Shown here piece by piece: positions 1 through 8,344 of a stretch of 45,332 nt of DNA; positions within the stretch are counted from its first letter, which is position 1, and every line of letters begins with the position of its first letter. Both the position numbers and the translations under genes were made by a program. Under the pieces are notes generated by a model. The model was not told the origin of the DNA. It ran no database searches and saw only the letters and a program-made list of their open reading frames with translations. The DNA comes from Clostridiales bacterium DTU024 (GTDB lineage Bacteria > Bacillota > Clostridia > Christensenellales > Aristaeellaceae), in the NCBI GenBank assembly GCA_001513425.1, contig LFTR01000084.1:18000-63331 (forward strand), given 5' to 3'.

Positions 1-432
1 TCGTGCGCCTTGCTCTTTGCGCTGCACATTGTGTATCTGGGTCTTGTCTGCCGCTTTGACGACGCGGTGCACATCAACTTCTGGCAGCTGTCCTTCAGCG
101 CCGTGCTTTCTGTCATTTCGCTGTTGTTGTCAAAAGAAGGTATGACGATGGCGCAATTGCAGGGGGGCGCTCTGCCCGCGCTCTATCTCGGGCTTTTTTC
201 CACGTGCTTGTGCTATTTCCTGCAAACCAAGGCGCAGCAATATGTCGCCCCTCCTGTTGCCGGGGTAACGCTGTCCATGGAAAGCATATTTGGTTCGCTT
301 TTTTCAGTGCTGCTCGGGCTTGAACTCTTCCGCATCAATATGCTTCTGGGCGGCCTTATCATTACGCTTTGTATCGTGCTGCTCAATGCCCCGGACAAAA
401 AAGAAAACCCGGACGCTTTGGTCCGGGCCTGA
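1..432 (+). CDS. EamA/DMT-family transporter, C-terminal part
   Basis: The reading frame is open at the left edge of the window, so the true start lies outside; the TTG at 10 is probably internal. What is visible is the second half of an EamA (drug/metabolite transporter) protein: about four hydrophobic helices, with the family's usual stretch around YVAPPVAGVTLSMESIFGSL followed by a last hydrophobic helix and a short charged tail. Such proteins are inner-membrane exporters of amino acids or other metabolites; the substrate cannot be read from the sequence. The gene ends 6 bp before the end of the convergent ileS gene, and its last codons contain the ileS terminator hairpin on the other strand. 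Confidence 0.85.
   Translation, partial: SCALLFALHIVYLGLVCRFDDAVHINFWQLSFSAVLSVISLLLSKEGMTMAQLQGGALPALYLGLFSTCLCYFLQTKAQQYVAPPVAGVTLSMESIFGSLFSVLLGLELFRINMLLGGLIITLCIVLLNAPDKKENPDALVRA
397..427 (-). terminator. Rho-independent terminator of ileS inside the EamA gene
   Basis: Read on the minus strand, a perfect 7-bp stem (CCCGGAC / GTCCGGG, loop CAAAGC) is followed by TTTTCTTTTTT. It lies just downstream of the ileS stop codon and wholly within the 3' coding end of the convergent transporter gene, so the same bases serve as codons on one strand and as a terminator on the other. Confidence 0.8.
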
Positions 433-438
433 AGGCTG

Positions 439-3400
439 CTACGCCTTTATGACGCTCAAAGTGACTTGTTTTCCATTGATGTCCCAGGTCTGCGCATAAG
501 ACCCTTCGGGCGGGTTCCCAAAGGTAAACGACGTGGCCAGTGTTACGTCTTTTACCGTCGCGCTCCAATGGGTCAGGGCAGCCTTTAGTTCCTCGTCGCC
601 TTCACAGGATACGTGGATACGGTCCACAATGTCAAAGCCGGCATCCTTGCGCATGGTCTGAAGTTTGGAAATGACTTCACGCGCATACCCTTCCTCCACC
701 AGTTCGCTCGTGAGCACCGTATCCAAGGCCACCGTGATCCCCCTGTCTTCCTGTGCCATGAGGCCCGGTTTTTGTACCACTTCCACCAAAACATCGTCCG
801 CGCTCAAAACGATGCTTTCGCCCTCCAGCGACAAGGTAACGGTTTCGCCCCGGTCAAACGCGGCGACCGCCTCAGTACCGTCCATTTTGTCCAGCGCGGC
901 AGAGATCTGTCCCAGTTTTTTGCCGTACCTGGGTCCCAGCACGCGCAGCTGCGGCTTAAGATGATAGCCGTTGAACTGGGCAGGATCGTCTGTAAAAATG
1001 ATCTCCTTAACGTTCAGCTCATCCTTGGCGAGATCCGCATAGGGCTTGTCAAACGCTGCCCCGCGCACCAACAGGCGGCTGACGGGCTGGCGGTTTTTAA
1101 GGTTCGCCAGGTTGCGGCAGGCACGGCCCAGCTGGATGACATCCATCAGCGCGCGCATCTGCTGTTCCATCGCGGTATTGATGAGACTTTCGTCACACAC
1201 CGGAAAATCGCTCAGGTGCACGGATTCCGGCGCGTCCTTGTCCACTTCGCGCACCATGTTCTGGTAAATCGCCTCCGCCATGAAAGGCGTGAATGGCGCG
1301 GTCAGCAGGGTAACCTGGGTCAGCACGTGCGCCAGAGTGGCGAATGCCGCCTCCTTATCCCCCGCCATGCCCTTGCCCCAGAAGCGGCTGCGGCTGCGGC
1401 GGACGTACCAGTTGCTCAGATCCTCCACCAATTCCTGGATGGCATTGGCGGACTCGGGGATACGCATGTCTTCCAGGCCTTCATCGACCAGCTTGATAAC
1501 GGAGTTGAGGCGGCTGAGGATCCACTTGTCCATAAGGGACAGCTGAACCTTATCAAGGGGATGCTCTTTGGGCACAAAGGAATCGATCTGCGCGTAGAGT
1601 ATGTAGAAAGCATAGGTGTTCCACAGGGTGCTCATGTACTTGCGCTGGCCTTCAGAAACCGCCTCATCATAAAAGCGGCTGGGCAGCCACGGCGCGCCCG
1701 CAGTGTAGAAATACCAGCGCACGGCGTCCGCGCCCTGCTTATCCAGCACATCCCACGGGTCAATCACGTTCCCCAAGTGTTTGCTCATCTTGCGGCCGTC
1801 TTTGTCCTGTACGTGTCCCAGCACCAGGCAGCTGTTATAGGATGACTGCCCGAAGACCACGGTGGAAATTGCCAAGAGGGAATAGAACCACCCGCGTGTC
1901 TGGTCCACGGCTTCCGAAATGAAATCCGCCGGGAAGGTATCGTGGAATTTGTCCTTATTCTCAAAGGGATAATGCCATTGCGCAAAGGGCATGGCACCGG
2001 AATCATACCAGCAATCAATGACTTCCGGGGTTCGATGCATGTCGTCCCCGCACGCGGGGCACCTAAGCACCACTTTGTCGATCCACGGGCGGTGAAGCTC
2101 GGGGAGATCCAGAGGCGCAACGGACATGCTTTCAAGTTCCTCCTTGGAGCCGACTACGTGCATATGCCCGCAGTCGCACAGCCACACCGGCAGGGGCGTA
2201 CCCCAATAGCGCTCGCGCGACAAGGCCCAGTCAACTACGTTTTCAACGAAATTGCCCATGCGGCCTTCTTTGATATTTTCCGGGTACCACTGGATGGATC
2301 GGTTGTTCCTGACCAAATCATCCTTGACCTGCGTCATTCGGACAAACCAGCCGCTGCGGGCGTAATAGATGAGCGGCGTATCGCATCGCCAGCAGTGCGG
2401 GTAATTATGTGTGTACGGCTCTTTTTTGAGCAGCTGCCCGCGCGTCTTGAGGTCCTCAAAAATAAGGGGATCTGCGTCCTTAACAAAGACATTCTCCCAC
2501 GGGGTCCCTTGGATAAATTCACCCTGTGTGTTGACCAACTGAACAAAAGGCAGGTTGTTTTGCCGCCCGATACGCGCGTCATCTTCACCAAACGCCGGGG
2601 CGATATGCACAATGCCGGTACCGTCAGACAAGGAAACGTAAGGGTCGCTGACCACGTACCATGCTTTTTCGCGCGGGGTGACCAGGGGGTAGAGTGGTTC
2701 ATACGCCGTTCCGACCAAGTCGACGCCCTTAACGGTTTTGATCTTTTTGATGCGCTCCGCGTCCTCCGCGGAAAACACCGTGACCACAAGCGCTTTTGCC
2801 ATGATCAGGGTCTTGCCGTCCAGTTCAAACCAGAGGTAATCTTCCTTGTCATTCACGCACAGCGCCACGTTGCTGGGCAGCGTCCACGGCGTTGTCGTCC
2901 AGGCCAGGAGGTATGTGTCTTTCTGATCCTTCACTTTAAAACCTACATAGGCGGAATCATCGGTCACTTCTTTGTAGCCCTGCGCCACTTCGTGGGAGGA
3001 GAGCGCCGTTCCGCAGCGCGGGCAAAAAGGCACGACCTTGTGCCCCTTGTAAAGCAGGTCCTTATCCGCAATTTGCTTGATGGACCACCACACGCTTTCT
3101 ATGTAGGTGTCGTGGTAGGTGACATAAGGATGCTCCATGTCCAGCCAATAGGCGACGCGCTCGGACATATCCTGCCACTCGTTGAGGTACTTCCATACGC
3201 TCTTTTTGCATTCCTGGATAAACGGCTCAATGCCGTATTTTTCGATATCGGGCTTGCCGTTGAGTCCCAGCTTTTTTTCCACTTCCAGTTCCACCGGAAG
3301 GCCGTGGGTATCCCACCCGGCAATGCGCAGTACGCTCTTGCCTTTCATGGTGCGATAGCGGGGAATAAGGTCCTTCATGGCACGCGTAATAATATGGCCG

Positions 3401-3567
3401 ATGTGCGGACGCCCGTTTGCCGTAGGCGGCCCATCGTAAAAGGTGAAGCGCTCGCTGCCATCACGCAGGTGAAAGCTCTTCTCCATGATCTCGCTGTCTT
3501 TCCAGAACCGGGATACTTCCTTTTCGCGAAGGGCGAAATTCATATCCGTAGGAACCTTTTGATACAT
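439..3567 (-). CDS. ileS: Isoleucyl-tRNA synthetase
   Basis: Class I aminoacyl-tRNA synthetase that charges tRNA-Ile in the cytoplasm. The HIGH signature is at residues 55-58 (GRPHIGH) and the KMSKS-type loop (GRKMSKHLGN) is near residue 600. A large inserted editing domain lies between them, with Cys pairs such as CPRC and CPAC. The length of 1042 aa fits the longer, eukaryote-like IleRS type; some members of that type resist mupirocin, but this cannot be judged here. The ATG at 3567 was chosen because GGAGGAG precedes it by 6 bases; the open frame continues upstream only through the non-coding T-box leader. It is a single-gene unit controlled by that leader. Confidence 0.97.
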   Translation of the reverse strand: MYQKVPTDMNFALREKEVSRFWKDSEIMEKSFHLRDGSERFTFYDGPPTANGRPHIGHIITRAMKDLIPRYRTMKGKSVLRIAGWDTHGLPVELEVEKKLGLNGKPDIEKYGIEPFIQECKKSVWKYLNEWQDMSERVAYWLDMEHPYVTYHDTYIESVWWSIKQIADKDLLYKGHKVVPFCPRCGTALSSHEVAQGYKEVTDDSAYVGFKVKDQKDTYLLAWTTTPWTLPSNVALCVNDKEDYLWFELDGKTLIMAKALVVTVFSAEDAERIKKIKTVKGVDLVGTAYEPLYPLVTPREKAWYVVSDPYVSLSDGTGIVHIAPAFGEDDARIGRQNNLPFVQLVNTQGEFIQGTPWENVFVKDADPLIFEDLKTRGQLLKKEPYTHNYPHCWRCDTPLIYYARSGWFVRMTQVKDDLVRNNRSIQWYPENIKEGRMGNFVENVVDWALSRERYWGTPLPVWLCDCGHMHVVGSKEELESMSVAPLDLPELHRPWIDKVVLRCPACGDDMHRTPEVIDCWYDSGAMPFAQWHYPFENKDKFHDTFPADFISEAVDQTRGWFYSLLAISTVVFGQSSYNSCLVLGHVQDKDGRKMSKHLGNVIDPWDVLDKQGADAVRWYFYTAGAPWLPSRFYDEAVSEGQRKYMSTLWNTYAFYILYAQIDSFVPKEHPLDKVQLSLMDKWILSRLNSVIKLVDEGLEDMRIPESANAIQELVEDLSNWYVRRSRSRFWGKGMAGDKEAAFATLAHVLTQVTLLTAPFTPFMAEAIYQNMVREVDKDAPESVHLSDFPVCDESLINTAMEQQMRALMDVIQLGRACRNLANLKNRQPVSRLLVRGAAFDKPYADLAKDELNVKEIIFTDDPAQFNGYHLKPQLRVLGPRYGKKLGQISAALDKMDGTEAVAAFDRGETVTLSLEGESIVLSADDVLVEVVQKPGLMAQEDRGITVALDTVLTSELVEEGYAREVISKLQTMRKDAGFDIVDRIHVSCEGDEELKAALTHWSATVKDVTLATSFTFGNPPEGSYAQTWDINGKQVTLSVIKA

Positions 3568-3581
3568 AGTATCTCCTCCAA

Positions 3582-3786
3582 TTAAAAAATCCATCCCACA
3601 ATGGGACGGAATGTGATCCGCGGTACCACCCAAATTGGCGCTACGCGCCCGGCTCTTGCCCTGTAACGCGGGCCGACGCGGATATGATCCGATGCTCCAA
3701 GGTGATCCGGCAAGGTAGTCGCCGCCGGGCTTGCACCCGCCCCGGCTCGCTTGGACGCCCTGTTCCCCGCCCGTCCTCTTCAACGC
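3582..3786 (-). promoter_or_regulatory. T-box riboswitch leader of ileS
   Basis: The minus strand between promoter and ileS carries the conserved T-box antiterminator sequence GGGTGGTACCGCGG at about 3631-3618. It is followed by a terminator stem at 3611-3591 (TCCGTCCCA / TGGGATGGA) with TTTTTT at 3589-3584. Upstream is a long GC-rich Stem I region with the usual GCGAGCCGGGG...GGTG...AAGCCCGGC apical arm. An ATC triplet at 3706-3704 (context GGATCACC) is the likely specifier for uncharged tRNA-Ile. When tRNA-Ile is uncharged its CCA end pairs with the TGG bulge and favours the antiterminator. The exact Stem I boundaries are inferred. Confidence 0.93.
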
Positions 3787-3792
3787 CTTGCC

Positions 3793-3820
3793 ATTATACC
3801 AGTTTTGAGCAAATTGTAAA
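3793..3820 (-). promoter_or_regulatory. Promoter of the ileS T-box transcript
   Basis: The -35 box TTTACA (3820-3815) and -10 box TATAAT (3798-3793) are 16 bp apart on the minus strand, placing the transcript start near 3786, directly before the T-box Stem I. Confidence 0.8.
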
Positions 3821-3956
3821 GTGCGGGCGAATGGCAAACAACAAAAAACCGAATAGAACTCGCATTAGCATCCTCCGCTTCGCATTGCAGTGGGACAAGA
3901 TCGAACATGGGCAGACAGCATGCGGCTCTTTGAAAGTTTGGCATCTGCTTTCCGCC
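3821..3956. other. Intergenic stretch after the AGE operon
   Basis: About 136 bp between the end of the epimerase gene and the ileS promoter. No gene is seen. On the minus strand a run TTTTTTGTTGTTT lies at about 3848-3836 after only weak short stems, so it may end the sugar operon transcript, but no convincing terminator hairpin was found. Confidence 0.4.
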
Positions 3957-5156
3957 TCAGGTATTGATTGATGTCTGCTCCATCATGTCCCGCAACCATC
4001 CTTCACAAGTCATCAACATACGCGGCAAATGGTAAAAGCCTTTCCACTTCCCACCTTTCAGGCCAAATGCGGGTTTGCCTTGGCGGTCAAGATAACCAAA
4101 CCATTCACCAAACGCGCGATCGGCAAAATGATCGAAACTATAGTCGTTCAGCCTCCTGAACCATACTTCATGAAGAGTGCTGCCCGTCAGTTTGGTGGCA
4201 AGCAACATAGCTAAAACAGCCTCGTTATGTACCCACCAGAGCTTCATATCGGATTCGATTTTGTCCGTCGGATACCCATAATAGTCCTGATAGTAGAAAA
4301 GGCCGCCATGTTCCTTGTCCCATCCGCTCTCTACGCACCACAGCATGATATCTGCACAATCCTCCACCATCTTTTGATCCTGAAGCACGGAATCGGCTAA
4401 GTCCATAACAAACCACAGAATCTCCAGGGCGTGTCCGGAATTGAGAAGCCGCCCCTCCATCACACTGAGTAACCGTCCCCCATCGGGGAGCACACGCTCA
4501 AAAACGCGTTTGCGATTCCGGTCAACGTGCAGGCTAAAGAAAACATCCAAATTTCTGTGGATGATCGGCAATAGCGTTTCTTGCGGAATCAAGCCTCGCA
4601 ACTCACGTGCCATCATCATCTGAATCATTGGGAACGCCATACCATTCAGATTGCGCGTTGATGCAATTCCCTTGGTCCAAACCCCCTTTGGATTATCCTT
4701 ACGCTCCTGTATGCGGCGATAAATCTCGACCGCTTCTTCGCCCGCCTGTTTGTCGCCACTTGCACGAAAATACTCTGCAAATGCTACACACATAAAGCAA
4801 TCCGTGAAAATATTGTAAGGTGCCGTCAAGGGATTGCCTTCTTTGTCCAGGGCAAAGTAGTAATCGCCATTCTCAGACCGACCGTGTGTCCGCATGAAAT
4901 CAACGCCAAGGGCAGCGGCATCGAGCCAATTCTGTTTCTTGCCATAAATGGAACAAAGCTTCGAAAACATCCAGATTTCCCTGCCTTGCATCCAAGCGTA
5001 TTTGTCGGTGTCAAATACCGTACCATTCCTGTCGAGGCAGCTGTAATAGCCCCCATTTTCACAATCCAACGAATGATTCAGCCAAAACGGTATGACTGAA
5101 TCAAACAGCTCATTGCGGTAGAGCGTTTGGTATCGTACCATGTCCGCCCTGTTCAC
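3957..5156 (-). CDS. AGE-family (N-acylglucosamine 2-epimerase-like) sugar epimerase
   Basis: A 399-aa cytosolic enzyme of the N-acylglucosamine 2-epimerase / cellobiose 2-epimerase superfamily, an (alpha/alpha)6 barrel that epimerises sugars at C2. Family landmarks are GHALEILWFVMD (about residues 242-253), WWVHNEAVLAMLLA (about 308-321) and the C-terminal EWFGYLDRQGKP, which supply the usual catalytic His and Trp residues. The GTG start was chosen because GGGAGGA lies 6-7 bases upstream. It is the last gene of a sugar ABC operon, 12 bp after the second permease, so it probably acts on the imported sugar. Whether the substrate is N-acetylmannosamine/glucosamine or a mannose- or cellobiose-type sugar cannot be told; no sialic-acid lyase or kinase gene is nearby. 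Confidence 0.85.
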   Translation of the reverse strand: MNRADMVRYQTLYRNELFDSVIPFWLNHSLDCENGGYYSCLDRNGTVFDTDKYAWMQGREIWMFSKLCSIYGKKQNWLDAAALGVDFMRTHGRSENGDYYFALDKEGNPLTAPYNIFTDCFMCVAFAEYFRASGDKQAGEEAVEIYRRIQERKDNPKGVWTKGIASTRNLNGMAFPMIQMMMARELRGLIPQETLLPIIHRNLDVFFSLHVDRNRKRVFERVLPDGGRLLSVMEGRLLNSGHALEILWFVMDLADSVLQDQKMVEDCADIMLWCVESGWDKEHGGLFYYQDYYGYPTDKIESDMKLWWVHNEAVLAMLLATKLTGSTLHEVWFRRLNDYSFDHFADRAFGEWFGYLDRQGKPAFGLKGGKWKGFYHLPRMLMTCEGWLRDMMEQTSINT

Positions 5157-5168
5157 GTGTCTTCCTCC

Positions 5169-6020
5169 CTACTTAACGGCTCCCGCCGTCATACCCTTGA
5201 TGAAATACTTCGACATGAATAGATACATCAATAACATCGGTACAATCGCTATGCTAAGACCCGTAAACAGCAAGGCCCAATTCGTGGAATGTTGCCCAAT
5301 GAATGAGGACAGCCCAACGGGCAACGTTTTCAGCCTGTCTTTCTGCAAGAACACCAGAGGAAAGAAGAATTCGTTCCAAATAGGCACTGCATTATATATC
5401 ACAACAAGTGCCACGGAAGGCATACAGATGGGCATTACAATCTGGCTGTAAATCCTCAATTCGCTTGCACCGTCAATGCGAGCCGCCTGTTCAAGTGCAG
5501 CGGGAATTGTTTTCATAAAGCCAGACAGGATGAACACTGTGGACGGGATCCCCATAGCAATGAAGATGAATATCACAGACAACGGACTGTCCATGATCCC
5601 GAACCCCTTGATGATCTGAAACAAGGGGATGACGGCCGCCTTCAGTGGCAGCATGATTCCGCTCAAAAACAGCATGTACAGCAGCGTGTTTCCTTTGAAA
5701 ATATATCGGGAAACGCCGAAAGCAGCCATGGATCCAAAAAGCACAACAAAAGCCATTGAAACCAATGTGTAATACAGACTATTGAGAAAATATCCGCTAA
5801 ACCCCTTGTCCACCCAAGCTGAGACATAATTGGAAAAATCAAAGGCCTTTGGGAGAGAAAACGGAAACCGCATAATATCACGGGTAGATTTGAAAGACGA
5901 CATAATCATATTGAAAAGCGGGTAGAGAATCAGCACAACATAACCAATCATGATGATTTGTATGAATATGATGAATGCTTTCTTTTCCAAAGACGCGTAC
6001 CGGAAACGCATGGTATTCAC
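5169..6020 (-). CDS. Carbohydrate ABC transporter permease, MalG type
   Basis: A 283-aa inner-membrane permease with six hydrophobic segments. The EAA loop that contacts the ATPase reads EQAARIDGASELRIYSQIVMP (near residues 189-209), followed by the typical MalG ending MSKYFIKGMTAGAVK. It forms a heterodimer with the upstream MalF-type protein. The GTG start at 6020 overlaps the preceding TAG stop by one base (TAGTG) and GGAGGTGG lies just upstream, so translation is probably coupled. No ATP-binding subunit is encoded here; a shared MsmK-type ATPase elsewhere is the usual arrangement. Confidence 0.93.
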   Translation of the reverse strand: MNTMRFRYASLEKKAFIIFIQIIMIGYVVLILYPLFNMIMSSFKSTRDIMRFPFSLPKAFDFSNYVSAWVDKGFSGYFLNSLYYTLVSMAFVVLFGSMAAFGVSRYIFKGNTLLYMLFLSGIMLPLKAAVIPLFQIIKGFGIMDSPLSVIFIFIAMGIPSTVFILSGFMKTIPAALEQAARIDGASELRIYSQIVMPICMPSVALVVIYNAVPIWNEFFFPLVFLQKDRLKTLPVGLSSFIGQHSTNWALLFTGLSIAIVPMLLMYLFMSKYFIKGMTAGAVK

Positions 6021-6937
6021 TACATCTCCACCTCCCTTGATCTGGTTACCATGATGGAGAATAGCGAGATTCCAAAAGTCATTACATAAATAACCACCGC
6101 AACGGCCGAACCGATGCCAATTTCAGGAGCACCTGAATCTACTGATCCAAAGGCGGTACGATAGAACAGCGTTCCAATAGTGTCTGTGGCGTAATTGGGT
6201 GCACCGTCCAAACCAGCCATAGTATAGACCTGCTCAAAAACATTCAAGCTTCCGATAACGGTCAATATCGTAATAATCGTAACAGAAGGGATAATCAGTG
6301 GAAATACAATATGCCTGAACATCTGCCATTCGCTGGATCCATCCAGGTAAGCCGCCTCGGTGCATTCGGAAGGCACACTATTGATCGCTGTTAGAAACAC
6401 CAACGATGGAAAACCGACCCACCGCCAAATATTGACAATGATAATCGAATACGTTGCAGTTGATGCGTTGCCCAGCCATGCGCTTGCATACTCGCCCAAA
6501 CCTGTCAGCTGCAGCAATGCGTTGACCATACCGTTGGGACGCAGATACAGCCCCCACAAAAAACCAACTGCGGCAATGGAGAACAACACGGGAATAAAGA
6601 AAATGCGTCTATATATACTGCTGCCGGCTATCCCCTTGCTCAACACATAGCCAAAGAGAAGACCGGCACCATTTTGAACGATCATGGTAAGAACGAACCA
6701 CTTGACGTTATTGCCAAGAGCATTGAAGAAACGCTCTTGGTATGGATAAGTAAAAAAAAGTCTTTCGAAATTCCTGAAGCCAGTATAATCACTTCTAATC
6801 AGCTGGTTCCAACTGAACAAGCTGTTGAACAGCGACATAAACAGAGGAAGCAGAATGAACGCAAAGACAACCCCAAGGGCAGGTGTAACAAAAAAAGCGA
6901 TCCATCCTGCCTTCTTCAGTCTTTTCTTTGTCCTCAC
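6020..6937 (-). CDS. Carbohydrate ABC transporter permease, MalF type
   Basis: A 305-aa permease beginning with a basic stretch (RTKKRLKK) and a first hydrophobic helix, six transmembrane segments in all, and the EAA loop TEAAYLDGSSEWQMFRHIVFP near residues 195-215. It pairs with the downstream MalG-type subunit. The GTG start follows a GGAGGGG site. It is the second gene of the operon, separated from the binding-protein gene by 70 bp that hold a stable hairpin. Confidence 0.93.
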   Translation of the reverse strand: MRTKKRLKKAGWIAFFVTPALGVVFAFILLPLFMSLFNSLFSWNQLIRSDYTGFRNFERLFFTYPYQERFFNALGNNVKWFVLTMIVQNGAGLLFGYVLSKGIAGSSIYRRIFFIPVLFSIAAVGFLWGLYLRPNGMVNALLQLTGLGEYASAWLGNASTATYSIIIVNIWRWVGFPSLVFLTAINSVPSECTEAAYLDGSSEWQMFRHIVFPLIIPSVTIITILTVIGSLNVFEQVYTMAGLDGAPNYATDTIGTLFYRTAFGSVDSGAPEIGIGSAVAVVIYVMTFGISLFSIMVTRSREVEM

Positions 6938-6971
6938 ACCATTCCCCTCCGTACTTCAAACATAATAACAA

Positions 6972-6999
6972 AAGGGAGAGGGATACGCTCCTCTCCCTT
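6972..6999 (-). terminator. Intercistronic hairpin between binding protein and permease genes
   Basis: Arms AAGGGAGAGG (6999-6990) and CCTCTCCCTT (6981-6972) are perfectly complementary around an 8-base loop and are followed on the minus strand by TTGTTATT. It sits right after the binding-protein stop codon. The weak U tract suggests partial termination or 3'-end protection of the upstream cistron, which would make more binding protein than permease. Confidence 0.7.
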
Positions 7000-7007
7000 C
7001 AACGAAA

Positions 7008-8258
7008 TTACTTTTGGAAAGGCTCGTAGTAGGTTGCAATGCCTTCCTGCACCTGCTTGCAGACTTCTTCCGCTGTCAACGTGTTGGTCATCAGCCCCTG
7101 GGCAGCCGCTTGGAAAAGCGAGGAGCCCGTGGGCTGATTATAGCGGAACCCAACCAGGAAAATATAGGGGGTGCTATTCTTTTGCAGCTCCAGAACTTTC
7201 GCTATGAATGGATTAGCGGACACATCCACGCCAGGCACAGATGAGACCATTGCTAAGTCAGCCACAACCTGATTGCCAAACTCGGGTGTTGCCAAGAACT
7301 TGACAAACTTGATGGCCGCCTCCTGGTTCTTGCTGGTTGCCGCGATGGAAAAGTTCATATCTGCATAGACAGCAACGTACGCCGGATCAGCCTCAGTATA
7401 GCCCGGCACCGCAAAAATATCAAAATCAAGGTCAGGATTCTGCGCTTGGAAGTAACCTGCTTCATAAGAGCCACCAATAAAATGAGCGCTCATTTCGTTG
7501 ATGAAACTCGCCTGCATATCGGTGTACGCAACACCTTCATACATTACTGGCATATATGGAGCTAACGTCAGCATTTCATTAACCGCGTTCACAAAAACCG
7601 GATCCAGAAAGGTCGTTTCACCGCTGATGACTTTATTATAGAAATCGACGCCGCCATGTAGGGACGAACAACCCCCACCAAACAAGAATTCACAGCACCA
7701 GCCTTCCTTTGTGCCGTTAGCGAGCGCATCGTAGCCAGCAGCTTTCGTCGCCTCAAGATTTGCGATGAAGTCTTGCCAAGTCTGGGGCACATTCAGACCC
7801 AATTCCGCGTATACTTTCGTATTATAGAAACAAAGCATAGTCTGACTGACTGCCGGTACACCATACATCTTGCCATCAGTGATTGACCTCGCACCCATCT
7901 TTTTGGCTTCGTCAAATTGCATCAGTTCGGGGATAAGATCGTCTAACGCCAACATATAACCCGAGTCCGCGAATGTCTGCAATCCGCCGTAAGCGCGTGA
8001 CATGAAGACATCCGGCGCGCTGTCTCCTGCCAGGGCAGCTGATAAAATCGTGTTGTATTCCGTGTTCTTTATGGGATTTTGTGTAATCTTGATGTCGGGA
8101 TTAGCGTGTTCGAATTGACTGATGATTTCGTCGTAGAATCCGGCATCTTCAGGACGCCATGTCCAGAATTGAATCTCGGTGACCTCAGCTGATGCAGGCA
8201 ATGAAACAAACAGCAGGAGCATCACCATCACCAACAGGAACCCTAACAGTCTTTTCAT
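7008..8258 (-). CDS. Extracellular sugar-binding protein of an ABC transporter
   Basis: A 416-aa family 1 solute-binding protein. The N-terminus MKRLLGF followed by a hydrophobic core and LPASA-E is a signal peptidase I site; no lipobox cysteine is present, unlike most binding proteins of Gram-positive bacteria. The mature part shows family features such as IQFWTWRPED, the APDVFMS segment, DGKMYGVP and EAAIKFVKFLATPE. It delivers a sugar to the two permeases encoded downstream. The ATG at 8258 has GGAGGAGG about 8 bases upstream and a strong promoter precedes it, making it the first gene of the operon. The ligand cannot be deduced, although the epimerase gene suggests an amino sugar or a mannose- or glucose-containing sugar. 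Confidence 0.92.
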   Translation of the reverse strand: MKRLLGFLLVMVMLLLFVSLPASAEVTEIQFWTWRPEDAGFYDEIISQFEHANPDIKITQNPIKNTEYNTILSAALAGDSAPDVFMSRAYGGLQTFADSGYMLALDDLIPELMQFDEAKKMGARSITDGKMYGVPAVSQTMLCFYNTKVYAELGLNVPQTWQDFIANLEATKAAGYDALANGTKEGWCCEFLFGGGCSSLHGGVDFYNKVISGETTFLDPVFVNAVNEMLTLAPYMPVMYEGVAYTDMQASFINEMSAHFIGGSYEAGYFQAQNPDLDFDIFAVPGYTEADPAYVAVYADMNFSIAATSKNQEAAIKFVKFLATPEFGNQVVADLAMVSSVPGVDVSANPFIAKVLELQKNSTPYIFLVGFRYNQPTGSSLFQAAAQGLMTNTLTAEEVCKQVQEGIATYYEPFQK

Positions 8259-8315
8259 GTTAATACCTCCTCCAATATTCGGGTCAAGCAGCGTGTCTGC
8301 CCTTTTGTTATTATA

Positions 8316-8344
8316 ATCATACCAGTCAGTACATTATGCGTCAA
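8316..8344 (-). promoter_or_regulatory. Promoter of the sugar ABC-epimerase operon
   Basis: TTGACG (8344-8339) and TATGAT (8321-8316) are separated by exactly 17 bp on the minus strand, with a further TATAAT just downstream. The leader to the start codon is about 50 nt. No clear operator palindrome or CRE-like site stands out. Confidence 0.75.

Noticed and set aside
1942..3585. A 547-codon plus-strand frame opposite ileS (and similar long frames opposite miaB and murA)
   Set aside because: These are shadows of GC-rich coding sequence: no ribosome binding sites and no recognisable domains, while the minus strand has full conserved enzymes.
3568..3837. N-terminal extension of ileS by 90 codons
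   Set aside because: The region is the T-box leader, including antiterminator and terminator stems; IleRS sequence begins at the ATG at 3567 behind GGAGGAG.
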